This document shows, in pieces, positions 44,858-55,643 of a DNA stretch of 64,000 nucleotides. How positions within the stretch are numbered: position 1 is the first letter of the stretch; each line of letters begins with the position of its first letter. Made by a program: the position numbers and the translations under genes. The notes under the pieces were generated by a model. That model saw nothing but the letters and a program-made list of their open reading frames with translations. It was not told the origin of the DNA and ran no database searches. Location: NCBI RefSeq assembly GCF_013256425.1, contig NZ_CP053904.1:682001-746000 (forward strand). Reading direction: 5' to 3'. This DNA is from Hymenobacter sp. BRD67 (lineage in GTDB: Bacteria > Bacteroidota > Bacteroidia > Cytophagales > Hymenobacteraceae).

Positions 44858-44972
44858 CAGCAGTTGGGCACGGCGTGGAAATAACTGCTAAAAAATGAAT
44901 TTTTAGTAAGCAAATGGCCGGCTGCCGAGTTATTGTAACAGACTGTTATGACGCACCTAACCAACTGCTGCC

Positions 44973-45515
44973 ATGCGTACCAACCCGGCTGCCTTTGCCC
45001 TTTCCCTTGGAATGGGCCTTATCGTGTTGCTAATTGGTTTTTTAACGCTGAGCGCGGCGGGATTGGTGAGCCTGGCACCTGTTGAGGACGCCATTGCCGA
45101 GCGAATGATGCCCGCCGATGAAGCCCCGGCGGCTACCCGGCCAGGCGGCCGCGCAATGCCGACAGTAGCCTACCAGCCCGCGTCGCCCGCCGACGCAGCG
45201 GCTGTTGCGGCCGGCGATGCGCTCTTCAAAAACAACTGCGCCCAGTGCCACGCCGTGAACGACAAAGTAGTGGGCCCCGCCCTGGGCGGCATCAGCAGGC
45301 GCCGCAGCGTGGGGTGGGTGGTCGGGTGGGTGCATAATTCCAGCAAGGTGATTGCCAGCGGCGACGAATATGCCGTTAAGCTTTTCGAGGACAATGCCCG
45401 GCAGCAGATGCCGGCTTTCCCGCAGCTGTCGAAGACAGATATTGAGGCGATTATGGTCTGGGTAAGCGCGCAGGAAGGCGCTGCTGCCTCAGCTACCGTA
45501 GCCGCCACCCGCTGA
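44973..45515 (+). CDS. Membrane-anchored c-type cytochrome
   Basis: This 180-residue protein has one N-terminal span (about 12-32), which may be a retained anchor, then a Pro/Ala linker and one cytochrome c domain. The haem-binding motif is CAQCH near residue 90 (ALFKNNCAQCHAVNDKVVGPAL). The distal Met ligand is probably in RQQMPAFPQLS near residue 150. It is an electron carrier on the periplasmic side, related to class I cytochromes. No oxidase genes lie alongside. Its stop is immediately next to that of the converging pullulanase gene. Confidence 0.93.
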   Translation: MRTNPAAFALSLGMGLIVLLIGFLTLSAAGLVSLAPVEDAIAERMMPADEAPAATRPGGRAMPTVAYQPASPADAAAVAAGDALFKNNCAQCHAVNDKVVGPALGGISRRRSVGWVVGWVHNSSKVIASGDEYAVKLFEDNARQQMPAFPQLSKTDIEAIMVWVSAQEGAAASATVAATR

Positions 45516-47527
45516 CTACTGCACCAGTAGCAAAGCGGTGCTGCCGGGCACCGCCACCCCGCTGGCGCCTACGCGCAGCGTTTCTAGCCCGCTTTGCCTG
45601 ATTTCCAGCCCGCGCAGCACCACCTTGTAGCTGCCGGCCGGCACGGGCACGGTAGCTGGCTGGCGCTGGCCATTGAACAGTACCGTAATGGTCTGCCAGG
45701 CATCGCCGCCCGCGTGGTCTTTCAGCTGGTAGCCGATGGTGCCGGGCGGCAGGCCGGGCAAAAACACCAGGTGCTGGGCAATCTGCTCCTGCGTAGGCAG
45801 GCGGAAGGCCGGGTGCGCCTTGCGCAGCGCCAGCAGCTGGCGGTAGAATGCTGCCACTTCTATATACTTTGCTTTGCGGCCCCAGTCGAGCTGATTGACG
45901 CTGTCGGGCAGGTTATACGAGTTGGAAGAACCCTTTTTGGTACGCAGAAAGTCGTCGCCGACGGGCAGAAACGGCACGCCCTGCGAAGTGAACACGATGG
46001 TATTGCACAAGGCATCCATTTGAATGAGCTCGTTTTCACTGGCGGTTGGGTTGGCGATTTTTAATTTATCCCACAGCACGCGGTCGTCGTGGCAGGCCAC
46101 GTAGTTAATTGCCTGGCCGGGCTGGTTGGCCCAGGGCGCTTTGCTGTAATTAACTTTGCTATAGTCGATTTGAGGGTGCCGGGTCGCCGCCACAATGCCA
46201 AACTTTACGCTCTCTTCCAGGCCCGGCTGCCCGCCCACGAAGCCCGCTTCGGCCTGGTGGGCGTAGTGGCCCTTTACGCCGTCGCGCAGCTCGTCGCCGA
46301 AGGCTGCCACGCGGTCGAGCCGGCCAATATTGGCCTTTACGGCGCGCTGGGCTTCGGGCAGGGGCTGGCCCCAGCCGCCCAGCCTTCGCCATATACGAAA
46401 ATGCGGTGGTCCTGCTGGTCGAGGGCTACGCGCACGGCCCGCATGGTTTCGAGGTCGAGCACACCCATGAGGTCGAAGCGGAAGCCATCGACGTGGTAGG
46501 CGCGGGCCCAGTGGCTCACGGCATCCACGATGAGCTTGCGCACCATGGGCCGCTCGGAGGCAATTTCGTTGCCGCAGGCCGTGGCGTTGGAGAGCTTGCC
46601 ATCGGGCGTGTGGCGGAAATAATAACCCGGCACCAGCTGCTCAAACGCGCTGCTGCCCGCGTCGGCCACGTGGTTGAACACCACATCAACCACCACGTGC
46701 AAATTGTGTTGGTGCAGCGTTTGGACCACCTGCCGGAACTCGCGGATGCGCACGGCCGGGTCGAGCGCGTTGGTGGCGTACGAGCCTTCAGGCACGAAGT
46801 AATTGAGCGGGTCGTAGCCCCAGCTGTAGCCCTCGGGCGAGGGCGGCCGGCTTTCGTCGATGGCCGCAAAATCGTTGACTGGCAACAAATGCACGTGCGT
46901 GATACCCAGCTCCTGCAAGTGCTGCAAGCCGGTGCTCACGCCCTGCGGCCCGGCGGTGCCGGTTTCGGTGAGGCCCAGGTACTGGCCTTTGTGCACGATG
47001 CCCGACTGCGGGTCGGCCGACAGGTCGCGTACGCTTACCTCGCCCACCAGTATGTCGGTAGTAGTGGGCAGGCGTGGGCGACGGTCGTCGTCCCAGCCCG
47101 CGGGGGCGGCGGTGGCTGGGTCGAGCCAGGCCCCGCGATGGCCGTTTACCCCCACTGCGCGGGCGTAGGGGTCAGGCACTTCGGCCCGCGGCTGGCCCGC
47201 GATGGTGGCCTGCACAGTATAAAAGCCGGTGGTGCCGGGCGGCAGGCTCAGGGTCCAGGTGCCGCTGGTGCTGCGTTGCAGCGGGTAGGTGGCGATGGGC
47301 CCGCCGCCCGCGCCGCTTGCATAGAGGCGCAGGCGCAGCGCGTCGGCGGTAGGCGCCCACACGCGGAGCGTCCCCTGGCCCAAGTGGTCGAAGGTCAGCC
47401 CCAGGTCGGGGCCCTGGTAAAAAGGGTACTGGCTGAGTGGGTAGCCAGTGGCCTCGACAGCAGGCTGGGCCAGGGCGGCAGCGGGAAGGGAAAGCACAAG
47501 AAGCAGGCGTAGCAGGCGGCAAATCAT
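45516..47527 (-). CDS. pulA: Type I pullulanase / GH13 glycoside hydrolase (single-base frameshift)
   Basis: A secreted alpha-1,6-glucan debranching enzyme. It has a signal peptide (start 47527, ending AALAQ), a CBM48-like domain (about 35-130, LRVWAPTADALRLRLY) and a GH13 barrel. The YNWGYDP-type pullulanase motif appears as YSWGYDPLNY; conserved regions VVVDVVFNHV, GFRFDLMG (nucleophile Asp) and YGEGW (acid Glu) follow. As written, the frame breaks after YGEGWAAGASPCPKP. One extra G in the minus-strand G4 run (plus 46369-46372) gives GGQPLPEAQRAVKANIG. It then continues through ACHDD and the C-terminal beta domain, 670 residues in all. Confidence 0.92.
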
Positions 47528-47758
47528 GAAGGCAAAGTAAGCGATAAGAGGGTAGGAGCAGGGTTTCTTAACCCATCGCTCACTCTGCATTACATAGTAA
47601 AAAATATATGTACCGTGAGCTGCCCGAAGAAAACGCCCGGTTGGTCTAGAAAGGGGCGCTACCGGGCGAACAAAGGCCGGTTTAGGCTAAACTACCGGCC
47701 AGCTTTGCAGTCGAAACCCGCGCACCGCCCGTTGGTACTCACCCTTCACGTCTTGCCC

Positions 47759-48217
47759 ATGAACGCCGAGCCTAAGCTTGCCCGCCCCCAGTCGGAGGTC
47801 GATTTTCTGGAGCTGCGCTACCGCCCCGATGTGCAGCTGCTGGTGGCGCGCTGGCGGCGGCCCGTGTCGGCGGCCGAGCTGCAACAGGGCTACCGCGCTA
47901 CGCTGCAGCTGGCGCAGGAGGTGGGCTGCCCGTTCTGGCAAATCGACATTCGAAGCCGCAACGCCCCCGACGAGGCCACTCAGCGCTGGCTCACCACCGA
48001 GTTTCTGGAGCGGGCTACTCAGCAGCTGAATGGGCCCGTGTGCCTGGGCTACCTGCTCACGCCCACGCTGCTGGCGGAGCTTAGCGGCCCCGGCGCGGGT
48101 AGTAGCCAGATAGGGTTTTTCGCGGAGGAAGGGGCCCTGACGGCCTGGCTCACGCAGTGCCAGCACAGCCGGCTGGGCCAGGCGCAGCCCGATTTTAACT
48201 CGCAGCGGGTAGCGTAA
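47759..48217 (+). CDS. Hypothetical STAS/SpoIIAA-like protein
   Basis: This 152-residue cytoplasmic protein (start 47759) alternates strands and helices: DFLELRYRPDVQLLVARW, ELQQGYRATLQLAQ, FWQIDIRSRNAPDEATQRWL and VCLGYLLTPTLLAEL. The shape and the DxR region recall small SpoIIAA/STAS-like proteins that Cytophagales carry in many copies. There is no conserved phospho-Ser motif, so a regulatory role is only a guess. The 3' end overlaps the 3' end of the opposing sensor kinase gene by 23 bases. Confidence 0.6.
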   Translation: MNAEPKLARPQSEVDFLELRYRPDVQLLVARWRRPVSAAELQQGYRATLQLAQEVGCPFWQIDIRSRNAPDEATQRWLTTEFLERATQQLNGPVCLGYLLTPTLLAELSGPGAGSSQIGFFAEEGALTAWLTQCQHSRLGQAQPDFNSQRVA

Positions 48218-49674
48218 AGGTGAAGCAGCTGCCGGCGCCCGGCTGGCTCTCGACCCACAGCTGCCCGCCCTGCGCCGTAATAAACTCGCGCGAAATACTC
48301 AGCCCCAGGCCCGAGCCGCCGCGCACCTGCGCTGCCCCCGGCACCCCGCCGAAGCGCTGAAAAATACGCTGGTGGTATTCCTTCGAGATACCGGGTCCTT
48401 CGTCTTCTACGCTCAGCTGCACCATCTCGCCCAGGGCACGGCCCGGATGGTAAGCCCCGCGCCGTGCGGCGAGTAGCGAATGGCATTAGATAAGAGGTTG
48501 ATAAGCACCCAGGTAGTTTTTTCTACGTCGGCCAGGGCGGCGGGTAGCGGCTCGGCCAGCTTCAGCGAAAGGCGCAGGGCCTTGTCGGTAAGCTGGGCAC
48601 GCACGATGTCGGTGGCGTAGCGCACCACTTCGGGTAGCCGTACCGGCCCCAGGGTCAGCTTGATGCCCCGGCCCGCATCGAGCCGTGCCACTTCGATGAG
48701 CTGGCCCACCATGCCCAGCAGCCGCTGGGTTTCGCTGCGAATGCCGCCCGCTATTTCCTGCCGCCGGGCCGCGTCGAGGCGCTCGTCTTGCAGCAGCATC
48801 AGGCTGAGGTTGATGCTGGCCAGCGGCGTTTTCAGCTCGTGCGAGATGGTTGCCAGAAACTCCGACTTCACCTGGTCGAGGTTTTTAAATGCCGAAACAT
48901 CGCGCAAGCAGAATACATGCCCGGCCGGCACCGCCTGTTGCAGCTGCTCGTTAAATTCCGTTACGGGGCTTACTGTGAGCTGGTAATGCAGGTTTTCGCC
49001 GTGGGGCCGCACCGTAAACAGCGGGCCGGTCGGCCGGTTAGCTTCCGGGTTGCTGGTAGAGTCGGCGGGGGCGCGGCCGGCGTATCGAGGGCGTGCAGCC
49101 ACTCGCGCAGCATCTCGTTGTGGCGGGCTACGCTGGCGGCGGGCTGGCCGAGCAATTCTTTGGCTGGCTGGCCCAGCAGCAGGCACGCCACGGGGTTGGC
49201 TAATACGATAAGGCCGTGCTGGTCAATGAGCAGCAAGCCTTCATCGAGGCCACGCACGAGGCTGTCGGTGCGGTTGCGCTGGGTTATTAATTCGGCCAGG
49301 GTGGCGCGGCGCTCATCTTCGGCCTGGCGCAGCACCCGGTTGACGGCCGCCGCTACGCTGCCGATTTCATTGTTGCGGGTCACGGCCACGCGCGTAACGG
49401 GGCCGGGCGCCGCCACGCGCTCCACGTCGGCGGTGAGGCGGTGCAGCGGGCGCACCACCAGCCGCGGCAGCCTCACCATCAGCACAATACCCAGGGCGCT
49501 GCTGATGAACAGGAACAGCCATACCGCGTGCTGTGCGGCCAGGGCGTTGGTTAGCTGCACGCTGGGCGTCTCGGTTTCAAGCCGCGCGATGGTAAGCAGC
49601 ACGTAGGAGCCCAGCCCCAGCAGCAGCGCCAGCATCAGGCACACCCCCAGACGGATTTGAGTTTTTAGAGACAT
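48195..49674 (-). CDS. Membrane sensor histidine kinase (two single-base frameshifts)
   Basis: A 493-residue kinase when corrected. Two membrane spans (about 8-29 and 48-68) are followed by a HAMP domain (RPLHRLTADVERVA), a PAS domain (DEGLLLIDQHGLIVLANPVA) and a HisKA domain (EFLATISHELKTPLASINL). The ATPase domain has NLLSNAIRYSPHG, VEDEGPGI and GSGLGLSISREFI. The first break is repaired by one extra C in a C5 run (plus G5 at 49067-49071, giving AAPPADSTSNPEANRP). The second is repaired by one extra C near 48434-48436 (RAVPLGEMVQLSVEDE). It lies downstream of the NtrC-type regulator gene, separated by MITE copy 2. Confidence 0.88.
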
Positions 49675-49743
49675 GGGTTCAGATACTAAAACAAGGGTGC
49701 AGCAGGGCTGGCCGCTTCTGGCGCGAGTAGTTTAGGCCCGTTA

Positions 49744-49926
49744 CTGGCGCGAGCTTAGGCGCAGCCGTAACTCGTGCCGATTATACTGTGGAGGTTGCAC
49801 CTCCATTGCCGCGTCAGCGGCAAGGCGGGACCGCGCCGCTCGGGTCGTTTGGTTAGCTCGTTCTATGGGAGGCACAGCCTCCCCCGAAAACCAGGCACGA
49901 GTTACGCTGCGCTAAACTCGCGCCAG
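49744..49926. repeat. MITE-like element, copy 2
   Basis: A 183-bp element that repeats the structure of copy 1 at 13028. It has the same outer inverted repeats (CTGGCGCGAG...CTCGCGCCAG), a GTAACTCGTGCCGATTA segment, the internal GGAGGTTGCACCTCC and GGGAGGCACAGCCTCC pair, and TCGTTCTATGGGAGG. It sits between the regulator and kinase genes and may change their co-expression. Confidence 0.75.
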
Positions 49927-49986
49927 CAGCGGAGCCGGCTGTTCGTTTACACTTTCGTAACTTATTATTTGAATACGGAAAGTGAA

Positions 49987-51339
49987 TTACTCTTCCAATC
50001 CGTATTCCTGTAATTTTCTATATAATGTCGTCAGGCCAATGCCCAGCTTCCTGGCCACCTCCGGCTTGCTGCCCTGCAAGTCGCCCATGAGCCGCCTGAT
50101 ATGCCTGGCCTCCAGCGCGCGCAGGCTTTCGTCGTCAGTGGAGAAAACCGGGCGGGCACCAGTCTGGAATTCTTCGGGCAAATACTCCAGCGCCAGCAGC
50201 TCGCCGGCCGGGGCCAGGATGGCGGCGCGCTCCAGCACGTTTTTCAGCTCGCGCACATTGCCCGGCCAGGCGTAGGCTTGCAGCGCGGCCACGGTATCGG
50301 GGCCAGGCCGGGCAGGCGCTTGGCCAGCCGGGCCGCGAAGTGTTGCAGAAAAAAACCGGCCAGCACCGGCACGTCGGAGGCACGCTCCTTCAGCGAAGGC
50401 ACCAGGATAGTGAACACCGAAAGCCGGTAGTATAAGTCGGGCCGGAAGCGCCCTTCGGCAGCCTCCTGCTTGAGGTTGCGGTTGGTGGCGGCCACCAGGC
50501 GCACATTCACGCTCGTGGGCTTGGTATCGCCGAGCTTGGTAAACTGCTGCATCTCTAAGACGCGCAGAAATTTGGCCTGCACGTTCAGCTCCAGCTCGCC
50601 GATTTCGTCCAGAAACAGCGTGCCACCGTTGGCTTCTTCCAGCAGCCCTTTCTTATCGGTAAGCGCCCCGGTGAAGGCGCCTTTCTTGTAGCCAAACAGC
50701 TCCGATTCGAGCAAATCCTTTGGGAAGGCGCTGCAATTGACGGCCACAAACGGCTTGCTCCGGCGCCCGCTGGCCTCGTGCAGCGCCTGGGCAAACAGCT
50801 CCTTGCCCGCGCCGGTGGGGCCTTCGAGCAGCACGGTGCTGTCGGTGGGCGCCACCTGCCGGGCCAGGTGCTGGGCGCGGCGCAGGGCCGGCGCCTCGCC
50901 AATCATACTCTCGAAGCTGTGGCGCTGGCCCACCCGCTTTTCCAGCTCGTGCACGCGGCGCTGGAGGCGGGCCTTTTCGGCGGCGCGCTCCACCACCACC
51001 ACCAGCTGCTGCTCAAAATCGCCCTTGGTGAGGTAGTCAAAAGCCCCAAGCTTCATGGCCTTCACCCCATCGGGATAGTACCGAAGGCCGTGAGCAGTAC
51101 CACTTCGGCCAGCGGGGCCAGCGCCCGGAAGCGCGGCAGCAGCTCCACGCCGTGGCCGTCGGGCAGCTTTACGTCGGAGAGCACCACCAGCACCTCAGCC
51201 GCGTGCTCGGCCAGCAGCGCCAGGCCCCGGTAGGCGTCGGGGCTTGCAGCACTACGTAGCCTTCCAGCTCCAGCACCTGGGCCAGCAGCTGGCGCAAGCG
51301 CGCTTCGTCGTCGATGAGGAGCAGGGTTCCGGTAGGCAT
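49987..51339 (-). CDS. Sigma-54-dependent NtrC-family response regulator (three single-base frameshifts)
   Basis: A 451-residue activator when corrected. The receiver domain (1-120; LLLIDDEARLRQ, LSDVKLPDGHG, Lys in DYLTKGDFE) precedes an AAA+ domain with Walker A GPTGAGKE, the sigma-54 contact loop GAFTGAL, and Walker B GGTLFLDEIGELE. A Fis-type helix-turn-helix closes it (PEVARKLGIGLTTLYRKLQ). Breaks are repaired by one extra C at each of three runs: plus G4 51239-51242 (QAPDAYRGLALL), G3 51072-51074 (GTIPDGVKAMKLG) and G4 50299-50302 (LAPDTVAALQAYAWPGN). It probably works with the kinase downstream and activates RpoN promoters. Confidence 0.92.
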
Positions 51340-51385
51340 TGTTTTGGTCAGACAGTGAGTGATTGCTGAGTTGGAATGAGAGGAA

Positions 51386-51985
51386 TTATGCTAGCGAGTT
51401 TTTAAAAACTGTTAGTTGCTGTCGCCACGCACGGTAAATAGTTGTGCTTAATTCTTCTTCTACCCACTGTCGGGATTCATCTTGATAACCACAGTCAAAC
51501 AGCGCACGAATAGCTTCCACTGATTTTGGTCTTCGCTCCCTGATGATTTGGTGACAGATGTCCTCTTCTGACTCGATGCTGTCGAGATAGGGCAGGATAA
51601 AAGACAAAAAGTCCTTTTTGACTTCTTGTCCTACTTCTTCCAAAGGCGTGGCTTGAGTTAATTCATACCAAAGGTCTTTTTGCAGGCCATTCAAATTTCC
51701 GATTCGTTTTCTGACAAGGCAATCAGGCTCTAGAAATCTTTCTTCTCTAGCTACCTCAAACATAGTATCTGCCTTGACCAAATACAGGCCAGTATTTATA
51801 GTGAAGCTGATAGCATCTTTATCACTAAAAGAACTTTTTTGAATGTTCACAATCTTGCCCCATCCATCGGAATTGTATAGCCGAAAATTATTACCCGTTT
51901 TGCGGTAGCCTCTGGCTTTGAATTCAGGCCACAAGACCTTCGAAACTAAAGTATCAAACCGAGTTTGAGTAGTTGTTTTAAGCAT
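51386..51985 (-). CDS. DUF4304-like protein
   Basis: A 199-residue protein (start 51985) of noticeably lower GC than its neighbours. The N-terminal half matches the DUF4304 pattern: FDTLVSKVLWPEFKARGYRKTGNNFRLYN, IVNIQKSSFSDKDAISFTINTGLY. The rest is helical with no recognised motif. The DUF4304 function is unknown. It begins 10 nt after the corrected end of the ABC ATPase gene on the same strand and could be co-transcribed, but its base composition suggests it was added later. Confidence 0.65.
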   Translation of the reverse strand: MLKTTTQTRFDTLVSKVLWPEFKARGYRKTGNNFRLYNSDGWGKIVNIQKSSFSDKDAISFTINTGLYLVKADTMFEVAREERFLEPDCLVRKRIGNLNGLQKDLWYELTQATPLEEVGQEVKKDFLSFILPYLDSIESEEDICHQIIRERRPKSVEAIRALFDCGYQDESRQWVEEELSTTIYRAWRQQLTVFKNSLA

Positions 51986-51995
51986 TGGATAAACA

Positions 51996-52859
51996 CTAAT
52001 TGCGCAGGCAATAGTAAACCCAAGAAGCCCTAACTCCCCGAATCTCTGCCTTAATCCCCTCCACAAACTGGGCAAACTCGGGTTCGGCCTCCACGTCGGG
52101 GTGCCAGGCTAGGCCAAGCTGGGCCAGGTTGTACTGGTGGCGGGGCTAATGGTGGCGCCGGGCAGCAGTTGGCCGGTGGCTGGGTCGCGCTCGGGGCGAG
52201 CAACCAGAGGCGGTCGGCGAGGGCCGTGGTGGTGGCAATGTCGTGCGAGACAATGAGCACGGTGTTCAGCTCGTCCATGTTCGTGACTTCCACGATGATT
52301 TTCTTTACCTCGTCAATCATGGCCACGTCGAGGCCCGAAAACGGCTCGTCGAGCAGGATGAGGTGGTCGGAGCATAGCAATTGCTGCGCGATGGCCGCCC
52401 GCTGGCGCTGCCCGCCCGAGAGGTGGGCCGGGTACTTGCGGGCATGGGCGGCCAGCCCGAAGCGGCTCAGGTAGGCGTCGGTGCGGGCCTGGGCCTCGGC
52501 GGGGCGTGCTTGCGGCGGGCGGCCAGCAGCAGGTTGTCGAGCAGCGTGAGGTGGTTGAACAGCGGGTAGCGCTGCTGCACGTAGCCCACGGCGCCGGCCT
52601 GCACGGGCTGCTGGGCTTCGCCCACGCGCACGGTGCCGGTGCTGGGCGCGGCCAGCCCCGCCAGCAGGCGGCACAGCACCGACTTGCCAATGCCCGAGCG
52701 CCCGTAGATGCCCACTACCTGCCCCTGGCACACGCCGGGCCGAATCACGTCGAGCACTTGCACGTTGAGGTCGCGCAGAATGACTTCGGAGCCAAAGCTC
52801 ATCGACACATCTTGCAGCGTAAGCAGCGGGTCTTTGTAGGAGTGGGGAAGAGCGGTCAT
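51996..52859 (-). CDS. ABC transporter ATP-binding protein (three single-base frameshifts)
   Basis: The ATPase subunit of an importer of the nitrate/sulfonate/taurine-like group, 288 residues when corrected. It has Walker A GRSGIGKS, the Q loop VQQRYPLF, signature LSGGQRQR, Walker B LILLDEPFSGLD and the H-loop His in LIVSHDIATT. The frame breaks in three C4 runs (plus G4 at 52501-52504, 52193-52196 and 52142-52145). Adding one C to each gives KHAPAEAQARTD, LLAPERDPATGQ and ISPRHQYNLAQLGLAWHPD, ending at 51996. It lies directly downstream of the permease gene, with a REP pair in between. Confidence 0.88.
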
Positions 52860-52867
52860 GGAAGATT

Positions 52868-52957
52868 GTAGCGTGGACTCTGCGAGTCCGCGCGTAGGTG
52901 GATAAAGGTGAGCTGATATAGTCGTTCCCACGCGCGGACTCACAGAGTCCACGCTAC
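52868..52957. repeat. Paired REP-like element A
   Basis: Two inverted copies of a small palindromic unit (52868-52899 and 52930-52957; core GCGTGGACTC...GAGTCC) face each other. The right copy contains the TAG stop codon of the permease gene (52954-52956). Confidence 0.75.
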
Positions 52958-53726
52958 ATCTTGCCCAGCTCGGCGTAAGGAAAAAATGCCTTCCGTAGCG
53001 CCTCGAAGCCATAATCCTGCGCCACGCCCACGGCCAGAATGACCAGCTGAATAGCTACCACGCCATCGAGGTGCAGGTAGCGGTTTTGTTTATATAGTAA
53101 AAGTCCGATACCTCCTTCTGACTGGTAGAGCGTTTCGACCAGCGTTATCAGGGTCCAGATGATGGCGAAATTCTGGCGCACTACTTCGAGCATGTCGGCC
53201 AGCTTGCCGCGCACTACTACCTGCCAGAAGCTGCCCCACTCGCCCAGACCCAGGGTGCGGGCGTGGTCCAGCTCCTCCTGCGTAGTGCTGAGGATGACGC
53301 GCGTCATGCCCGTCACCAGGTACACCGTGGCCCCAAACACCAGCACCGAGAGCTTCACCTGGTGCCCCGAGCTAAGGAGCAGTGCCATAAAAAACGTGAG
53401 TCCGGTGAGGGTGAGGTAGCGCAGTTTGCTGGCTGCAAAAGCCAGCGGCCGAAAAAACGGCAGCGCCGTGAGGTACGAAAGGAACAGCGCCAAAACCGTC
53501 GCAATGCCCAGCGCCTGGAACGCCGTGAGCAGACTCGCCCACAGCTCCTGCAACAAGCCCTGGCTGGTGATGAGGTCACCGAGCGCCCGAAAAACATCAC
53601 CCAGGCTCGGGAATAGCTGGAGCGGGTAGAAGAGCCACAGCGCCAGCAGGGCCAGCACCTGGCCGGCCACGAGCGCGGCTAGCGTGGCGCGGCGCGGGTG
53701 GGCATTGGAGTGAAGAGAGGTTGCAT
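52954..53726 (-). CDS. ABC transporter permease (probable frameshift near start)
   Basis: An inner-membrane permease with about six spans. The cytoplasmic coupling segment is LDHARTLGLGEWGSFWQVVV (EAA-loop type) near residue 165. It resembles permeases of nitrate/sulfonate-type importers. An in-frame GTG at 53670 would start inside the first span. The better start is the ATG at 53726, joined if one C is added near 53696-53702, which gives MQPLFTPMPHPRRATLAALV and 257 residues. It acts with the downstream ATPase and the upstream solute-binding/OmpA fusion. Confidence 0.85.
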
Positions 53727-53731
53727 GAGGT

Positions 53732-53865
53732 GTAGCGCGTACTTTCAGTCCGCGAGTAAGCCCGGGCGCGCCGGCCGAGGGGTGCCGGCACGCAGGCTTT
53801 GAAAAATGTTGTTGGAAAGGCTATATTTTCCGCTGGCTCACTCGCGGACTAAAAGTCCGCGCTAC
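53732..53865. repeat. Paired REP-like element B
   Basis: Two inverted copies (53732-53760 and 53838-53865) of a unit whose core reads GCGGACTTTCAGTCCGCG-like. The right copy contains the TAG stop codon (53862-53864) of the binding-protein/OmpA gene. The bases between show no gene. Confidence 0.8.
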
Positions 53866-55639
53866 ATGCCTAGCACCACTTCCACGCGGCGGTTCTGGGC
53901 TTTGCCGGCTTCGGTGGTGTTGGGGGCTACCGGCTCAGCGGCGCCGTGGGCGTACACCTGCACGCGGCCCTGCGGGAAAGCGCTGGCGCTTTTGGCTTCG
54001 AGCCAGTGGGCTACGGCCTCGGCGCGGGCCTCGGAGAGCTGCTGGTTTTTGTCGGGGTTGCCGGTGTTGTCGGTGTAGCCGTGCACGGCCACTTTAAGGC
54101 GGCCGGCCACCACGAGGTCATCAAAGAGCTGGCTCAATTCGCGCTGGGCGGCGGGGGTGAAGGTGCTCTGGCCGGTGTTGAACTCGATGTTCCAGGCGCG
54201 CTTGCTCACGCTGCGGCGAATTTCATCATCGGCGGCAAAAGACTGGGTTTCGGCCGGCGCGAGATTTTTGCCTTTGTACTGAGCTTGCAGCTTGCGCAGC
54301 AACGTCAGGTCGAGCATCTGGGTCAGGGGCACGTAGCTGGGCATTTCCTTGGGGTAAAGCTTGCTTTGCACGTCGCCGAAGGTCTTATATACGGCAGCGT
54401 ATATATTGGTGCCGCCGTTGTCGAGGCCAAACAGTGTCAGGTTATCGTTGAAGTTGAAGGCCTTACTGCCCCCCAGCTCCACCACCTGGCCGGTGCGGTC
54501 GGCCTCGGTGGTGCCCTTGTAGTACTTCAGCCAGTAGGCGCCGGGCTTGTCCTGGTCGCCGTACACCTGGGCCGAGATATCGGCGGCGCGGGTCAGAGCT
54601 TCGGGGTGCGATTTCACCTGGTCGCCGGCCACGGCAAAGGCCGTCATAATACCTTGCACGGCGGGCTGGTGGGCGTCGTACCAGCGCTTGGTCGTCACCA
54701 TGATGTTGGGCATCTGGTTGGAGTAGTCCTTGGTGCTCACGATGTTCACCAGGCCGCCTTTTTGCTTGGCGATGTTCACGTCGCCGGGCGTCCAGGTGGC
54801 TACGCCGTCGGCCACCACGTCCACTTTTACGCCGGTGCTGTGGCCGCTCACCACTTTCGTGCGGCTCTCGGGCTTGCCTACTATGTACTTCTCGGCAGCT
54901 ACCAGGAAGTCGCTGGCAGCCATGAAGTTTACGGCTTCGGGGTCGTAGGTCGTTTCGTCGGGGTTCACCTTCAGGCCGTTGTCGGCGCACCATTTCAGGG
55001 CAATGTTGTGGTCGCCGTCGCGCAGGTAGCAGGCAATGGTTTTGCCCAGCGCGGCTTTGGGGTTGTCGAGCCATTCCTTGGGTCCCATCAGCTTGTCTTC
55101 GCCAAAGGATTTACCCACCGAGTACGGAATAATCTGGAGCTGGGTGCCCGCCTTTTGCAGCTGGCTTTGCACCGCCGAAAACGCCGGCAGGCCGTCGCCC
55201 ATGATGCTCACAATCAGACCCGGCGTCTGGGGGCTGCTCTGCAAGTCCAGGGCGTTTTTCACCAGGTCGGCCTGCATTTTCGATACGTCGTCCTGGCGCA
55301 CAATCTGCATATCTACCTTGTTAGCCGCCAGGGCCGAGCCCATGGTGGTGCGGGGGCCGCCGTTGGCGAGCATGCCGGCCATCTGCGAGTTCCATGCCAT
55401 CACTTCCCACACTACGGGCGCGCCGTTTTCGGCGGGGCAGTGCCGGGCAGCGGGGCCAGCGGCACCACCAGCGTGGCGCGGCTGCCGCTGGGGGCCGCCG
55501 GCAGGTCAATAGAGCTGAGCATTACCGACTGGGTATCGGCTTTTTTGAAGAGCTTGCCGCTGGCTATCAGCTTATTGAAGCCAAAGTAAGCAAGAGCCAG
55601 AAAGAGTGCGAAGAGCACGATTTTACCGCGGGTTGTCAT
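53862..55639 (-). CDS. ABC solute-binding protein fused to an OmpA domain (single-base frameshift)
   Basis: A 592-residue fusion. The N-terminus is a membrane anchor (about 6-27, KIVLFALFLALAYFGFNKLI), not a lipoprotein signal. Residues about 65-420 form a periplasmic solute-binding domain of the phosphate/nitrate/sulfonate kind (VWEVMAWNSQMAGML, LVNIVSTKDYSNQMPN). The C-terminal about 120 residues are an OmpA peptidoglycan-binding domain (IEFNTGQSTFTPAAQREL, VHGYTDNTGNPDKNQQLSEA, NRRVEVVLGM). One extra C in the C4 run (plus G4 at 55434-55437) joins the first frame to the second as TAPAENGAPVV. The protein could tie the importer to both inner membrane and cell wall. The ligand is unknown. Confidence 0.88.
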
Positions 55640-55643
55640 GGAA

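Noticed and set aside
53946..55589. 547-codon plus-strand open frame opposite the binding-protein/OmpA gene
   Set aside because: His/Val/Gly-rich antisense shadow; the minus-strand reading has recognisable domains.
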